This document shows positions 1 to 8,378 of a stretch of DNA of 64,000 nt, one piece after another. The position numbers and the translations under genes were made by a program. The notes under the pieces are model-generated. The model did no database searches, was not told where the DNA came from, and was given only the letters and a program-made list of their open reading frames with translations. The first letter of the stretch is position 1. Each line of letters opens with the position of its first letter. Location of the stretch: positions 310,001 through 374,000 of the forward strand of contig NZ_UWNY01000001.1 of NCBI RefSeq assembly GCF_900604285.1, written 5' to 3'. The DNA is from Varibaculum vaginae (GTDB taxonomy: Bacteria > Actinomycetota > Actinomycetes > Actinomycetales > Actinomycetaceae).

Positions 1-131
1 ACTCGAGTTTTTTTTGGGGCAGGTAAAGTAGCAAAAGTGCGTATATTAACCGCCCGACTAGATGCGCCATTATCGGTTCCGCTATCTGCTTGTTCCACCA
101 TATCTACATCTGTTAGCCGATGCTTGCTCAT
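1..131 (-). CDS. parA: ParA/Soj chromosome-partition ATPase, N-terminal fragment
   Basis: Partial gene cut by the left window edge; 43 codons are visible from an ATG at 131. A strong ribosome site (GGAGGCAGG) lies directly upstream. The visible residues run from MSKHRLTD to the stretch LPAPKKTRV, which resembles the short basic lead-in placed just before the deviant Walker A of chromosomal ParA proteins; the Walker motif itself lies outside the window. The identification therefore rests mostly on position: parA normally follows rsmG in the rpmH-rnpA-yidD-yidC-jag-rsmG-parA-parB series, and all these genes share the strand here. ParA is the ATPase that moves ParB-bound origins apart. The 35-bp gap to rsmG suggests cotranscription. 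Confidence 0.8.
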   Translation of the reverse strand, partial: MSKHRLTDVDMVEQADSGTDNGASSRAVNIRTFATLPAPKKTR

Positions 132-166
132 CCTGCCTCCAAGAGAGTTGTGAAAAAATTTCCCAG

Positions 167-820
167 CTACTGGCGTTTAATTGCCATTATGACTCGGGTT
201 ACGGAATCATCCATTACTGAGGGTACTTCTTCAATATGTGCTTCTTCCAACCGAGCCGCCACCAATTCCTCCTGAGCTGCGGCTAATTCTAGGGGAGCAC
301 GCTCACCCTTAATAGCTAGCATCCTTCCCCCAGGAGCAACCAATCTCCCCGAAATCCGCACTAACTTCTGGAGATTAGCTACTGCTCGAGATGTAACCGC
401 CGTGAACTTTTGATTCGGGGGCAAATCCTGGCTACGAGAACGTAAAACTTCTACATTTTTCAGTTTTAATTCTTGCTGCACTTCCTCGAGCCATTTACTA
501 CGCCGAGCCAGAGGTTCAATTAAATAGAACGGCAGGTCAGGGCGCATTATTGCCAAAACTACACCCGGTAGTCCTGCCCCAGAACCAACATCCGCAACGG
601 TAACATTCCTCCCCAGTGGTAAGAATTTTTCCGCTGCCGCACAGTTGAGTAAATGTCGTGACCATAACCGAGGAAGCTCTCGCGGTCCCAATAGTCCCCG
701 CAATTCTCCCTGCTCAACCAACATCTCTGCATAGCGACTCATAGTCGCAAAAGACGAGCCAAAAAAATCCTTTACGTTTTCGCCTGGTACCGTTACCTCG
801 GAATCTACGACTGCTGACAT
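167..820 (-). CDS. rsmG: 16S rRNA (guanine-N7) methyltransferase RsmG (GidB)
   Basis: RsmG methylates N7 of G527 in 16S rRNA using S-adenosylmethionine. The protein shows the family's SAM-binding motif I (VADVGSGAGLPG, about residues 75-87), the following acidic LIEP segment, and the SRAVANLQKL segment typical of RsmG. Length (217 residues) is normal. The frame stays open upstream to a TTG at 832, but the ATG at 820 (MSAVVDSE) is the more ordinary start; neither has a strong Shine-Dalgarno, so the start is uncertain by four codons. It sits between jag and parA on the same strand, its canonical place beside the replication origin. Confidence 0.93.
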   Translation of the reverse strand: MSAVVDSEVTVPGENVKDFFGSSFATMSRYAEMLVEQGELRGLLGPRELPRLWSRHLLNCAAAEKFLPLGRNVTVADVGSGAGLPGVVLAIMRPDLPFYLIEPLARRSKWLEEVQQELKLKNVEVLRSRSQDLPPNQKFTAVTSRAVANLQKLVRISGRLVAPGGRMLAIKGERAPLELAAAQEELVAARLEEAHIEEVPSVMDDSVTRVIMAIKRQ

Positions 821-848
821 AGCTAAACCCAATTCAGTAACGCGAACC

Positions 849-863
849 AGCTAGCGGCTAGCT
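849..863. repeat. Small perfect inverted repeat between jag and rsmG
   Basis: AGCTAGC, one G, then GCTAGCT form a perfect inverted repeat in the 47-bp gap between the jag stop and the rsmG start. No T-run follows on either strand, so it is not a clear terminator. It could be an RNA hairpin that modulates readthrough from jag into rsmG; function unknown. Confidence 0.4.
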
Positions 864-879
864 GCGCCGATTCGCTGAC

Positions 880-1404
880 CTATTCGTCTTCTGATTCCGG
901 ACCTACTTCAGTAGGGTAAATAACTACTGCCCGGTTCGGGGCCTGACCTTGCGAACCAGAATATACACCTTCTCTGGCCGCTACATCATGACATACTTTA
1001 CGTTCAAACGGATTCATAGGCTCTAGACGTACCGGTTCTCCGTTGGTTTTTGCCTTAGTGATTGCCTCTTCCGCAATAGCCCGCAACTCTTGTTTGCGCT
1101 CCTCGCGATAACCCACGATATCCAACATTAAACGAGAATGTTCTCCGGTCTTTTGCGAAACTGCCAAGCGGGTTAAATCCTGGAGCGCTTCTAAAATCTC
1201 GCCCTCTTTACCTACTAAACGCTTCAGGTCGGGAACATCCTGTGAATCCGCGACCACATCTACACTGGCACGATCGTGTTCCACATCAATTTCTAAATCC
1301 CCGCCTAAATCGGCAATATCGAGTAATTCTTCCAAATAATCGGCGGCGATATCGCCTTCTTCTTCCAAAGCCGATACCCGGTCTGGGGATTCCTCTTCGC
1401 TCAT
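880..1404 (-). CDS. jag: Jag/KhpB family RNA-binding protein (KH + R3H)
   Basis: Single-stranded nucleic-acid-binding protein of the Jag (SpoIIIJ-associated, also KhpB/EloR) family, encoded beside yidC in most Gram-positive bacteria. An acidic N-terminus is followed by a KH domain with the GXXG-type loop (VGKEGE) and a C-terminal R3H domain with the R-x3-H element (RKVCH) and the ending NRAVVIYP typical of the family. The frame opens at a TTG at 1434, but the ATG at 1404 has a good ribosome site (AGAGGAATAAAAATA before it), so I place the start there, giving 174 residues. The N-terminal Jag_N domain of firmicutes is absent, as usual in Actinobacteria. Likely cotranscribed with yidC, 35 bp upstream. 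Confidence 0.92.
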   Translation of the reverse strand: MSEEESPDRVSALEEEGDIAADYLEELLDIADLGGDLEIDVEHDRASVDVVADSQDVPDLKRLVGKEGEILEALQDLTRLAVSQKTGEHSRLMLDIVGYREERKQELRAIAEEAITKAKTNGEPVRLEPMNPFERKVCHDVAAREGVYSGSQGQAPNRAVVIYPTEVGPESEDE

Positions 1405-1439
1405 TATTTTTATTCCTCTCTTAACTACCTGCAATAATC

Positions 1440-2813
1440 CTATCGGTTATTCCGCCGATTTCTACCGGTATTATTCTTCCTACGCGCCTGGCGGCGTTTC
1501 GCTTTTTCTTGTTCACTAAGCCCGCCACTCTGACGACGCCGTTTAGCTTGGGCGTCCCGCTGCGCCCGGGTAAGTCGTTTAGGTTGTGCCTGGGCGTTGC
1601 GTACCCCGGGTTTCATCCCTTCCTGTTGTTCTGCAGCCTTTTTTTGTAAAGCCGTCATCATTCGGGACTGTTTTACCGGTTTCCTAGGTTTTTCTTCTAG
1701 CTCTAGATCTTGAGCTTTCTTATGTAACCGATCCTGAGTCTTTTTATGGAGCTCAACACCTTCACGCAGTACCTCGCCATTTTCCAGCTCTGCGAAGGGA
1801 TCATCATTACCTTGGCGATTAGCTTTAACCTCTTGCCGCAAACCCTTAGCTACATCCTCACCAGTTAGCCCCATTTGGGAAAGCTTCCGATTATATTCTG
1901 CTAAAGTTTCCGCCTTAAATTTATCGTATTGAACCTGATGACGGCGCATTTGGGCATCATGTGCGGGAGAACCGGGCGTCGGCAAATAATGCATGACAAA
2001 TAGCTGTTGAATAAAGCTAACCACCATGGTTACTACCAGGTAAACGAGTACCCCAATCTGCACAATGAAACCGAACCAGGCGGTCATCAAGGGCATTACA
2101 TAAACCATCATCTTCATCATCCGCATTTGCTGCGGATTGGAAGTATTCATATTGCGCCGCATATTGATGAACTGTTGGAAGAACATCAAGCCGCCGTATA
2201 GAAGCACCGAGATGATAATCAGAACTTTAGTAGCTGCGGGATTAGAGGCAGTGTTAGTAAAAGTATCAGAAAGATAAACCCCAAACACTGTGGATTTATC
2301 CATCTCTGCGGCAAGAGTGGAATCAAACCCTCCAATATGAGCTTCCGGGTGCTTAGCTATCAAGGGCATTTGCCAAAGAACCCGGTACAAAGCCGCCAAA
2401 ATTGGTAATTGAATTAGCAGCGGGAAACAAGATGCCATGGGATTGACACCATACTCTTTGTATAAAGCCATGGTTTCCTGACTCATCTGCTGCTTGGAAA
2501 CCTGATCGTTACGACCTTTATATTTCTCTTGAATCGCTTTTATCTGGGGCTGAATAGCACTCATTCCCCGCGTGGACTTAATCTGTTTGATGAAAAGGGG
2601 AATAATCAGTAATCGCACAAAAATCGTGAGTACCACGATCGATAGCACCCAAGTCGCACCAGGTCCTTCCGGCAAACCGAGCAACGTTAGTCCCTTGTGG
2701 ATTCCTACCAGTACCCAGGCAGTCACCCACTTAAAGGGGTATAAAACACTGTCATACCAACCGCCCGAAGTCGGCTGGGTAGATGCCGCTAACATCTGCG
2801 CACTTAGCAACAT
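1440..2813 (-). CDS. yidC: Membrane protein insertase YidC/Oxa1
   Basis: Inserts and folds inner-membrane proteins, alone or with SecYEG. The 457-residue protein has the YidC/Oxa1 core: a transmembrane segment near residues 55-80, then the amphipathic/coiled region (QPQIKAIQEKYKGR), the segment MASCFPLLIQLPILAALYRVL, and three further membrane segments (about 190-275). As in other Actinobacteria there is no large periplasmic P1 domain. The last about 130 residues form a strongly basic, Lys/Arg/Gln-rich cytoplasmic tail ending NNTGRNRRNNR, expected to touch the ribosome or RNA. The start is supported by AAAGGAG upstream. It lies 12 bp after yidD in the rpmH operon. Confidence 0.96.
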   Translation of the reverse strand: MLLSAQMLAASTQPTSGGWYDSVLYPFKWVTAWVLVGIHKGLTLLGLPEGPGATWVLSIVVLTIFVRLLIIPLFIKQIKSTRGMSAIQPQIKAIQEKYKGRNDQVSKQQMSQETMALYKEYGVNPMASCFPLLIQLPILAALYRVLWQMPLIAKHPEAHIGGFDSTLAAEMDKSTVFGVYLSDTFTNTASNPAATKVLIIISVLLYGGLMFFQQFINMRRNMNTSNPQQMRMMKMMVYVMPLMTAWFGFIVQIGVLVYLVVTMVVSFIQQLFVMHYLPTPGSPAHDAQMRRHQVQYDKFKAETLAEYNRKLSQMGLTGEDVAKGLRQEVKANRQGNDDPFAELENGEVLREGVELHKKTQDRLHKKAQDLELEEKPRKPVKQSRMMTALQKKAAEQQEGMKPGVRNAQAQPKRLTRAQRDAQAKRRRQSGGLSEQEKAKRRQARRKNNTGRNRRNNR

Positions 2814-2825
2814 GGATTTGCTCCT

Positions 2826-3158
2826 TTACTGTTTTACCCGGTTAAGCAAGTCTAGATCATCAATCTTTGCCCAATGTTCTTCGAGTTCCCTTAGGGTCAT
2901 CTGGTGATAGGGGGCACTCTTCCACTTTCCTGCTTCTGGGGGATAATCTACCCCTCCATCTGAAAGCGGATTACAGCGTAGAATCCGCCAAGTAGCAAGC
3001 AAACCTCCTTTGAAGGCACCGTGAATTTGTAGTGCCGAGAGGGCATAGCTACTGCAGCTGGGATAATACTTGCAGCGGGGCGGAAATAGGGGAGAAATAC
3101 GGCGCCGATAAAAACCTATTAGAGATATCAACGCTACCTGCGCGATATTTCCTCTCAC
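2826..3158 (-). CDS. yidD: Membrane protein insertion efficiency factor YidD
   Basis: Small membrane-associated protein that assists YidC-dependent insertion. The family signature is clear: FYRRRISPLFPPRCKYYPSC, then SSYALSAL and RILRCNPLSDGGVDYPP, with its conserved cysteines. At 110 residues it has the normal core plus a short C-terminal extension. The start is a GTG that overlaps the rnpA stop as GTGA (4 nt), a classic translational-coupling arrangement. Confidence 0.95.
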   Translation of the reverse strand: MRGNIAQVALISLIGFYRRRISPLFPPRCKYYPSCSSYALSALQIHGAFKGGLLATWRILRCNPLSDGGVDYPPEAGKWKSAPYHQMTLRELEEHWAKIDDLDLLNRVKQ

Positions 3159-3508
3159 GATTTCCCCTTTTTTTGCGCCTTAGCTAAAGCCTGATCAAAA
3201 GCCGTCCCCAATTGCAGGTAGGAAGCAGATCTAGCTTTTCCTAAAACACGCACCACAGTTACGCTTCCACTACCTAACTTTTCAAGACGACTAGCACTAA
3301 GTGCTCGTAAACGCCGTTTAACTCGATTACGATCAACCGCCCGAGGCAAGAACCTTTTAGGCACAATGAAACCGACCAGCGGCGCCGCAGTGCCAAACTG
3401 GTCGGAAAGGTGGTGCACCACCATCAGCTGGTTTCCGGCGCGCGTTCCCCGCCGAAAAACTAAAGAAAAATCGGCTGATTTTTTCAGGCGATTGGCCTGG
3501 GGCAACAT
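3155..3508 (-). CDS. rnpA: Ribonuclease P protein component
   Basis: Protein subunit of RNase P, which binds the catalytic RNA and helps position pre-tRNA 5' leaders. The 117-residue protein carries the family signature around AVDRNRVKRRLRAL (the RNR motif), preceded by VGFIVPKRF, and has the typical N-terminus RLKKSADFSLVFRRG. It lies 3 bp downstream of rpmH and overlaps yidD by 4 nt, the standard rpmH-rnpA-yidD arrangement. Confidence 0.96.
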   Translation of the reverse strand: MLPQANRLKKSADFSLVFRRGTRAGNQLMVVHHLSDQFGTAAPLVGFIVPKRFLPRAVDRNRVKRRLRALSASRLEKLGSGSVTVVRVLGKARSASYLQLGTAFDQALAKAQKKGKS

Positions 3509-3511
3509 GCT

Positions 3512-3649
3512 TTAAGCTGAAAGTTCCTTGCGTCCTTTGTTCCGCCGATTAGCAATAATGGCACGACCAGCGCGCGTGCGCATCCTTGCCCTAAATCCAT
3601 GTTTCTTGGCTCGGCGACGGTTATTCGGCTGAAAAGTCCGCTTTGTCAC
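3512..3649 (-). CDS. rpmH: 50S ribosomal protein L34
   Basis: A 45-codon gene starting at GTG (3649) and reading [18 protein letters not shown] and on to KGRKELSA. This is the nearly invariant L34 sequence: a very basic small protein of the large ribosomal subunit. A ribosome site (GGAGAAG) lies 4-5 nt upstream of the GTG. First gene of the leftward operon; its promoter must lie in the rpmH-dnaA gap. Confidence 0.97.
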   Translation of the reverse strand: MTKRTFQPNNRRRAKKHGFRARMRTRAGRAIIANRRNKGRKELSA

Positions 3650-4058
3650 TTTACTTCTCCTAAATGTTTTTCACTTACCGGAATAAAATTTTCCAGTACC
3701 TCAGGTTCCAGGTTTGTTTTCCCGGAAATAGACAACATAAGCAAGCCTACGCATAGCACTTAGCCAGGTCAAATAGTTATTCAGTGGTTATAACCACTAT
3801 TTTTTATTCCCTTTGTGAAGCCTGTGGAACTTTAAAAAACTACAAAGATGTAAGATGTTAATTTTCTATTTTAAAATTTTTCTCTTTATCAAGAGTTTTC
3901 GCACCCTACAACCCTTTACGCCCTTAAACTACAACCGCGTAAGTTATCCACAATCTTTTCCCCAGATTGGGGATAACCTGTTTTTATCCTAAAATCATCA
4001 TTAACCCCCAAAGTTGGGGAAATTCCTCACAATGGTTTAAGAAATTTTGGAGAAATCG
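3650..4058. promoter_or_regulatory. rpmH-dnaA divergent intergenic region with DnaA box
   Basis: About 400 bp between the divergent rpmH and dnaA genes, clearly more A/T-rich than its surroundings. It holds one exact DnaA box (TTATCCACA, 3944-3952, plus strand), a one-mismatch box on the minus strand (TTATCCCCA, 3968-3976) and a 16-bp perfect palindrome (3783-3798). It must contain the promoters for both operons, and the boxes next to dnaA fit DnaA autoregulation or part of a bipartite origin. I did not find a convincing full -35/-10 pair by eye. Confidence 0.6.
3783..3798. repeat. 16-bp perfect palindrome AGTGGTTATAACCACT
   Basis: A perfect dyad, AGTGGTTA/TAACCACT, in the rpmH-dnaA gap, followed on the plus strand by ATTTTTTATT. 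It could be a protein-binding operator near the origin or a short hairpin terminator for leftover plus-strand transcription; no plus-strand gene precedes it, which favours an operator. Confidence 0.5.
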
Positions 4059-5471
4059 ATGTCTAGTTCGCTGCAGACAATCTGGCAAGACGCGATCGAA
4101 AAGTTGAAACAAAATCCCCAAGTTGGCCAGGCAGATTTGGCGTTTGCTCGCATGTCTAAACCCTTGACTACCTACGAAAACACCATTGTAATCGCCACTC
4201 CTAACAGTTATTCAAAATCTATTCTCGAAACCCGTTTAGATCCGTTCCTACGCAAATACCTATCCGAAGCTACTTCTCGGGAAGTTATTTTGGCAGTCTC
4301 CGTAGACCCCTCCCTAGATACCGGTGAAACCGTAAATCCCAATAAAAAACAGGTAGTTGCACCTGCACCGAAAACTCCGCAAAATACCTCTTCAAAAAAA
4401 ACCGCTGTATCTCAACCCAATAAATCTTTCGACTCGCGCCTTAACTCTAAATACACATTTGAGTCCTTCGTTATCGGAGCCTCTAACCGTTTTGCTCACG
4501 CTGCGGCAATTGCGGTTGCCGAGGCTCCGGCTAAGGCTTATAACCCACTGTTTGTTTATGGCGGCTCCGGGCTTGGAAAAACTCATCTCCTCCACGCCAT
4601 TGGAAATTACGCTCTGAAACTGTATCCCCACATCAAGGTACGCTACGTAAACTCCGAAGAGTTCACTAATGATTTTATTAACTCCGTATCGGAAGGTAAC
4701 GCCCACGAGTTCCAACGCCGCTATCGTAATATCGATATTTTAATGATCGACGATATTCAGTTCTTACAGGGTAAAGAACAAACTATTGAAGAATTTTTCC
4801 ATACTTTCAATTCTTTGCATAACGACAATAAGCAGGTAGTTATCACTTCCGATGTCCCTCCCAAAAAACTTGAGGGATTCGAGGAAAGGTTGCGTTCTCG
4901 ATTTGAATGGGGTTTATTAACCGATGTTCAGCCTCCTGATTTAGAAACTCGCATAGCAATTTTGCGTAATAAGATCCGCCAAGAAGGCGTAGGAGCACCT
5001 CCGGAAGTTCTTTCCTATATTGCTTCGCGCTTTACTATCAATATTCGCGAACTAGAGGGGGCCTTACTTCGAGTTACTGCCTTCGCATCTCTTACTAAAC
5101 AGCCTCTAACCTTACAGCTAGCTGAAATGGTTCTAAAAGATATTGTTTCTGATCCCAATGATCAAGAGATTACCCCCGCGTTAATTAAGGCTCAGACTGC
5201 CGGATATTTCGAAACTACCGTTAACGACTTGTGCTCACCATCGCGTTCAAGATCCCTTACAGAGGCTCGCCAAATCGCCATGTATTTATGCCGAGAATTA
5301 ACTGAGCTCTCCCTACCTCAAATCGGAAAAGAGTTCGGAGGGCGCGACCACACTACGGTAATGCACGCAAATAAAAAAATTACCCAATTGATGAAGTCTA
5401 AGCCCCAGGTTTTCGATCACGTCAACGAATTAACTAATCAAATTCGCCAAGCAGCGCGACATGCAAAATAA
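4059..5471 (+). CDS. dnaA: Chromosomal replication initiator DnaA
   Basis: AAA+ ATPase that binds 9-mer DnaA boxes and melts oriC. The protein has an N-terminal domain I (interaction), a short variable linker rich in Lys/Thr/Ser (about residues 90-125), the AAA+ domain with Walker A ([11 protein letters not shown]) and Walker B (ILMIDDIQF), and domain IV with the DnaA signature ([14 protein letters not shown]). The frame opens at a TTG (4047), but the ATG at 4059 has TTGGAG six nt upstream and gives MSSSLQTIW, so I start there (470 residues, normal). It is transcribed away from rpmH. It is not followed by dnaN, the usual neighbour. Confidence 0.97.
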   Translation: MSSSLQTIWQDAIEKLKQNPQVGQADLAFARMSKPLTTYENTIVIATPNSYSKSILETRLDPFLRKYLSEATSREVILAVSVDPSLDTGETVNPNKKQVVAPAPKTPQNTSSKKTAVSQPNKSFDSRLNSKYTFESFVIGASNRFAHAAAIAVAEAPAKAYNPLFVYGGSGLGKTHLLHAIGNYALKLYPHIKVRYVNSEEFTNDFINSVSEGNAHEFQRRYRNIDILMIDDIQFLQGKEQTIEEFFHTFNSLHNDNKQVVITSDVPPKKLEGFEERLRSRFEWGLLTDVQPPDLETRIAILRNKIRQEGVGAPPEVLSYIASRFTINIRELEGALLRVTAFASLTKQPLTLQLAEMVLKDIVSDPNDQEITPALIKAQTAGYFETTVNDLCSPSRSRSLTEARQIAMYLCRELTELSLPQIGKEFGGRDHTTVMHANKKITQLMKSKPQVFDHVNELTNQIRQAARHAK

Positions 5472-5927
5472 CTTAACCAATATAGCTTTCTACTCAGCAC
5501 TAATCTTATAGAAACCTTGGGAATTTCTTTAACAATATTTTCCATTCCCTCCACCAGTAGAACTACAAAAATGTAGTTCTCATGAACACAGGTTAAGTAG
5601 GGTTTCTCCACACCTGTGAATAAACCTGTGAATAATTGGGGATTTTTTCAGAATTTTTGTGCATAGATTCTTAAATAATTCACTGCTCACGATTTCATCC
5701 CCACACAATCCCCAATGAATCCCCTACAAATTAACAGTATCGATTTCCATGATTACCTGTAGTTATAGCTAATAATCCCAAATATTCTAGGAAGTGATGA
5801 TGGTGAGAAGAAGAAAATTAAAAGTTTAAAAAATTACTAACAATCTCCCGTCAAACAGAATTAGAAAATCTGTCATTAGCTATTAAATCAATACGGAACT
5901 TAAGGCTTGCTAGGTTAACCTGTATCT
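5472..5927. other. Candidate replication origin (oriC): DnaA-box cluster and AT-rich stretch
   Basis: A 456-bp A/T-rich gap downstream of dnaA. Two exact DnaA boxes on the minus strand (TTATTCACA) lie at 5615-5623 and 5627-5635, starting 12 bp apart. One-mismatch boxes are at 5604-5612 (plus, TTCTCCACA) and 5658-5666 (minus, CTATGCACA). A very A/T-rich stretch follows (about 5800-5850), a plausible unwinding element. In Actinobacteria oriC normally lies just after dnaA, so this is the best candidate in the window. A 9-bp hairpin (5559-5580) separates it from dnaA. Confidence 0.65.
5559..5580. terminator. Hairpin downstream of dnaA
   Basis: AGAACTACA, loop AAAA, TGTAGTTCT: a perfect 9-bp stem 88 bp after the dnaA stop. 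There is no T-run after it, so as an intrinsic terminator it is weak; it may instead be a structural element at the edge of the origin. Confidence 0.4.
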
Positions 5928-8378
5928 ATGACTGAAAAGCACTCCGCAACTAGCGCCGGGTTAGGCGACCATGATTTTCCTTCCCGTAAGGAGCGCCGCA
6001 GACATGAAAGAGAACAGATACAGGCGCGAGCACAAGCAAATACCACCCGTTCGGTAGCACCAATAAATCCGGCTCGCTATGGCAGCGCCCCCCAAAGGAC
6101 TATACCTAGTGCTTCGAATGTTTCTCGGTTGGGAAAAAATAATAATATATCTCCATCTTTGTCCTCCAAAAAACTAAAATCTGCAGGTAAACCTGCAAAG
6201 ATAGTTAAGAAAAATACTGGTGAGGTTACTAAAAAGAGTCCCGCGATAAAAAATAATTCTAGGGGGAAAAAAATTCTTCGACCCACTAGTTCGAAACCAA
6301 GTAGTTCTCGTTTGAGGAGCGGGAAAAAAGCAAACGTTACTCGACCGGGAAAAAATTCTAAAAGAGCTGGGATATGGATAAAAAGAATTCTAGGGGTTAT
6401 TAGTGGACTGATTCTAGTAGGGATTATTGCCGGATGTATTACCTTCTTGATTGCTTACTACCGTCTGGAAGTACCGGAAGCTCAAAAGTTTGCCAGTGCC
6501 CAAGTAACCACGATTTATTGGGGCGATAACGAAACTATGATGGGTAAGTTTGCAGAACGGAACCGAACCATTGTAGATACTAAATCTTTCAAAAATTCTT
6601 ACATTCGGGACGCGGTAGTAGCTAGTGAAGACCGTACCTTTTATGAAAATAGTGGGATTGATATCAAAGGTATTGTGCGTGCCTTCTGGAATAATGTGAG
6701 GGGGCGACCTACTCAGGGTGCCTCTACCCTTACCCAACAATATGTAGAAAACTATTATACCGGGAGAAATACTGGGTACACCGGGAAATTTAAAGAAACC
6801 ATTTTGGCTTTGAAAATTAATCGGCAGGTACCGAAAGAAAAAATTATTAACGATTATTTAAATACTATCTATTTTGGTAGGGGAACCTATGGGATAGAAG
6901 CTGCAGCTAATGCCTATTTTGGTAAGAGTGCGAAGGATCTAAATCTTTCAGAGTCTGCGCTACTGGCCGGGATTATTCCTGCTCCTAATGCCTGGGATCC
7001 GCTAGTTAGTCCCGAACAAGCTAAGTCACGGTGGAAGCGGGTATTAAATCTGATGGTTAGCGACAAAATGATTAAACCAGAAGATAGAAAAGCCGCGACG
7101 TTTCCGAAGGTTAAAGAAAAAAAGCAAGAAGCTACCTATTTTAAGGGAACTACTGGGTATTTATTACAACATGTACGGCAAGAGTTGATAACTGAAATTG
7201 GATATAACGAAGATGAAATAGATCGCGCAGGGATTAAGATTTACACCACTATTGATCCTGAAAAACAAAAGATGCTAGAGGATGCGGTCAATATTCTACC
7301 TGATGATAAACCCGAAGGACTTAGGATTGCGGCAAGTTCAATAGATACCGCTACTGGGGCGGTTATTGCAGAGTATGGGGGAGCGGATTATCAAAAAATT
7401 CAGCGAAACGCAGTTACCCAAGATGTAGCACAAGCTGGTTCTACCTTTAAGCCATTTGCCCTGTTAGCCGCATTAGAACACGGGCATAAAATTAATGAAA
7501 TGGTAGATGCCTCTGGACCGATGAAAGTCGGGGATGCCACGGTTGGTAACTATGGAGGAGCATCTTATGGGCAAATAGATTTTGTACAAGCTACGAAGAT
7601 TTCAAGTAATACCGCCTATGTGAGACTTACTCAAGAAATTGGGATTGATGCTGCCCGTCAAGTAGCGATTGCAGCCGGTTATCCGAAAAATACTATGGGA
7701 TTAGATAATTCTTCGGTACTGGGAGTATTGGGTACCAGTTCTCCCCATAATCTCAATATTGCAGATGCCTATACTACTTTTGCCACCGGAGGGATCCGGC
7801 GACCGGCACATATTATTGACAAAATTACTGATTCTTCTGGGAATGTACTTTATGAGGCTGATACCGCCGGAACCAGACAGTTTGCAGAAAAAGATATTTC
7901 TGAATTAACTAAAGCTTTAGCAGCGGTAATGCAAAGTGGAGGTACCGGTATTAATGGTGCTCTTCCTGGACGTCCCTCAGCAGGAAAAACTGGTACCTCT
8001 AATGATAATCGTTCTGCGCAATTCGTAGCTTATGTACCCCAAATGGTAACCGCAGTTTCTATGTATCAAGTGGGTAAAGATGGCTCTGAAGAATCGATTA
8101 CCCCCTTCGGGGGAGTTACAGATGTAGGAAGTAGTACCTGGCCAGCAAGGATATGGCAGCGCTATATGATGAATGCGGTTAAAGATTTACCGGTTAAACC
8201 ACTTTTCTCGGTAAAAGGAAGCGTTGAAAATATCGGTCCGAGCGAAAAAAATACGCCCTACCAAACTGCGGAAGTACCTTCCCCTCCGCCACCGCCTACA
8301 ACCGCAAAAACTCTTACGGTTACTAGCCGACCATCAGAGAGTCCTTCTCCCGAAGAAAGCGAGCAGCCTGAGCCCTAG
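5928..8378 (+). CDS. Class A penicillin-binding protein (bifunctional transglycosylase/transpeptidase)
   Basis: Polymerises glycan strands and cross-links peptidoglycan outside the membrane. Residues 1-150 are cytoplasmic, basic and disordered; one membrane anchor lies near 150-175; the GT51 domain follows (catalytic-Glu motif ASEDRTFYE and RPTQGASTLTQQ). The transpeptidase domain has S505-T-F-K508 (nucleophile), S559-S-N561 and K687-T-G-T690. The C-terminus is Pro/Ser/Thr-rich. Length 816 is within the PonA1 range. In mycobacteria ponA1 also precedes rpsF-ssb-rpsR-rplI-dnaB, so this is probably the PonA1 counterpart. There is no strong Shine-Dalgarno before the ATG. Confidence 0.93.
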   Translation: MTEKHSATSAGLGDHDFPSRKERRRHEREQIQARAQANTTRSVAPINPARYGSAPQRTIPSASNVSRLGKNNNISPSLSSKKLKSAGKPAKIVKKNTGEVTKKSPAIKNNSRGKKILRPTSSKPSSSRLRSGKKANVTRPGKNSKRAGIWIKRILGVISGLILVGIIAGCITFLIAYYRLEVPEAQKFASAQVTTIYWGDNETMMGKFAERNRTIVDTKSFKNSYIRDAVVASEDRTFYENSGIDIKGIVRAFWNNVRGRPTQGASTLTQQYVENYYTGRNTGYTGKFKETILALKINRQVPKEKIINDYLNTIYFGRGTYGIEAAANAYFGKSAKDLNLSESALLAGIIPAPNAWDPLVSPEQAKSRWKRVLNLMVSDKMIKPEDRKAATFPKVKEKKQEATYFKGTTGYLLQHVRQELITEIGYNEDEIDRAGIKIYTTIDPEKQKMLEDAVNILPDDKPEGLRIAASSIDTATGAVIAEYGGADYQKIQRNAVTQDVAQAGSTFKPFALLAALEHGHKINEMVDASGPMKVGDATVGNYGGASYGQIDFVQATKISSNTAYVRLTQEIGIDAARQVAIAAGYPKNTMGLDNSSVLGVLGTSSPHNLNIADAYTTFATGGIRRPAHIIDKITDSSGNVLYEADTAGTRQFAEKDISELTKALAAVMQSGGTGINGALPGRPSAGKTGTSNDNRSAQFVAYVPQMVTAVSMYQVGKDGSEESITPFGGVTDVGSSTWPARIWQRYMMNAVKDLPVKPLFSVKGSVENIGPSEKNTPYQTAEVPSPPPPPTTAKTLTVTSRPSESPSPEESEQPEP

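Noticed and set aside
4392-4715. A 107-codon minus-strand frame within dnaA
   Set aside because: It overlaps the AAA+ domain in antisense and has no ribosome site or homology that I can see.
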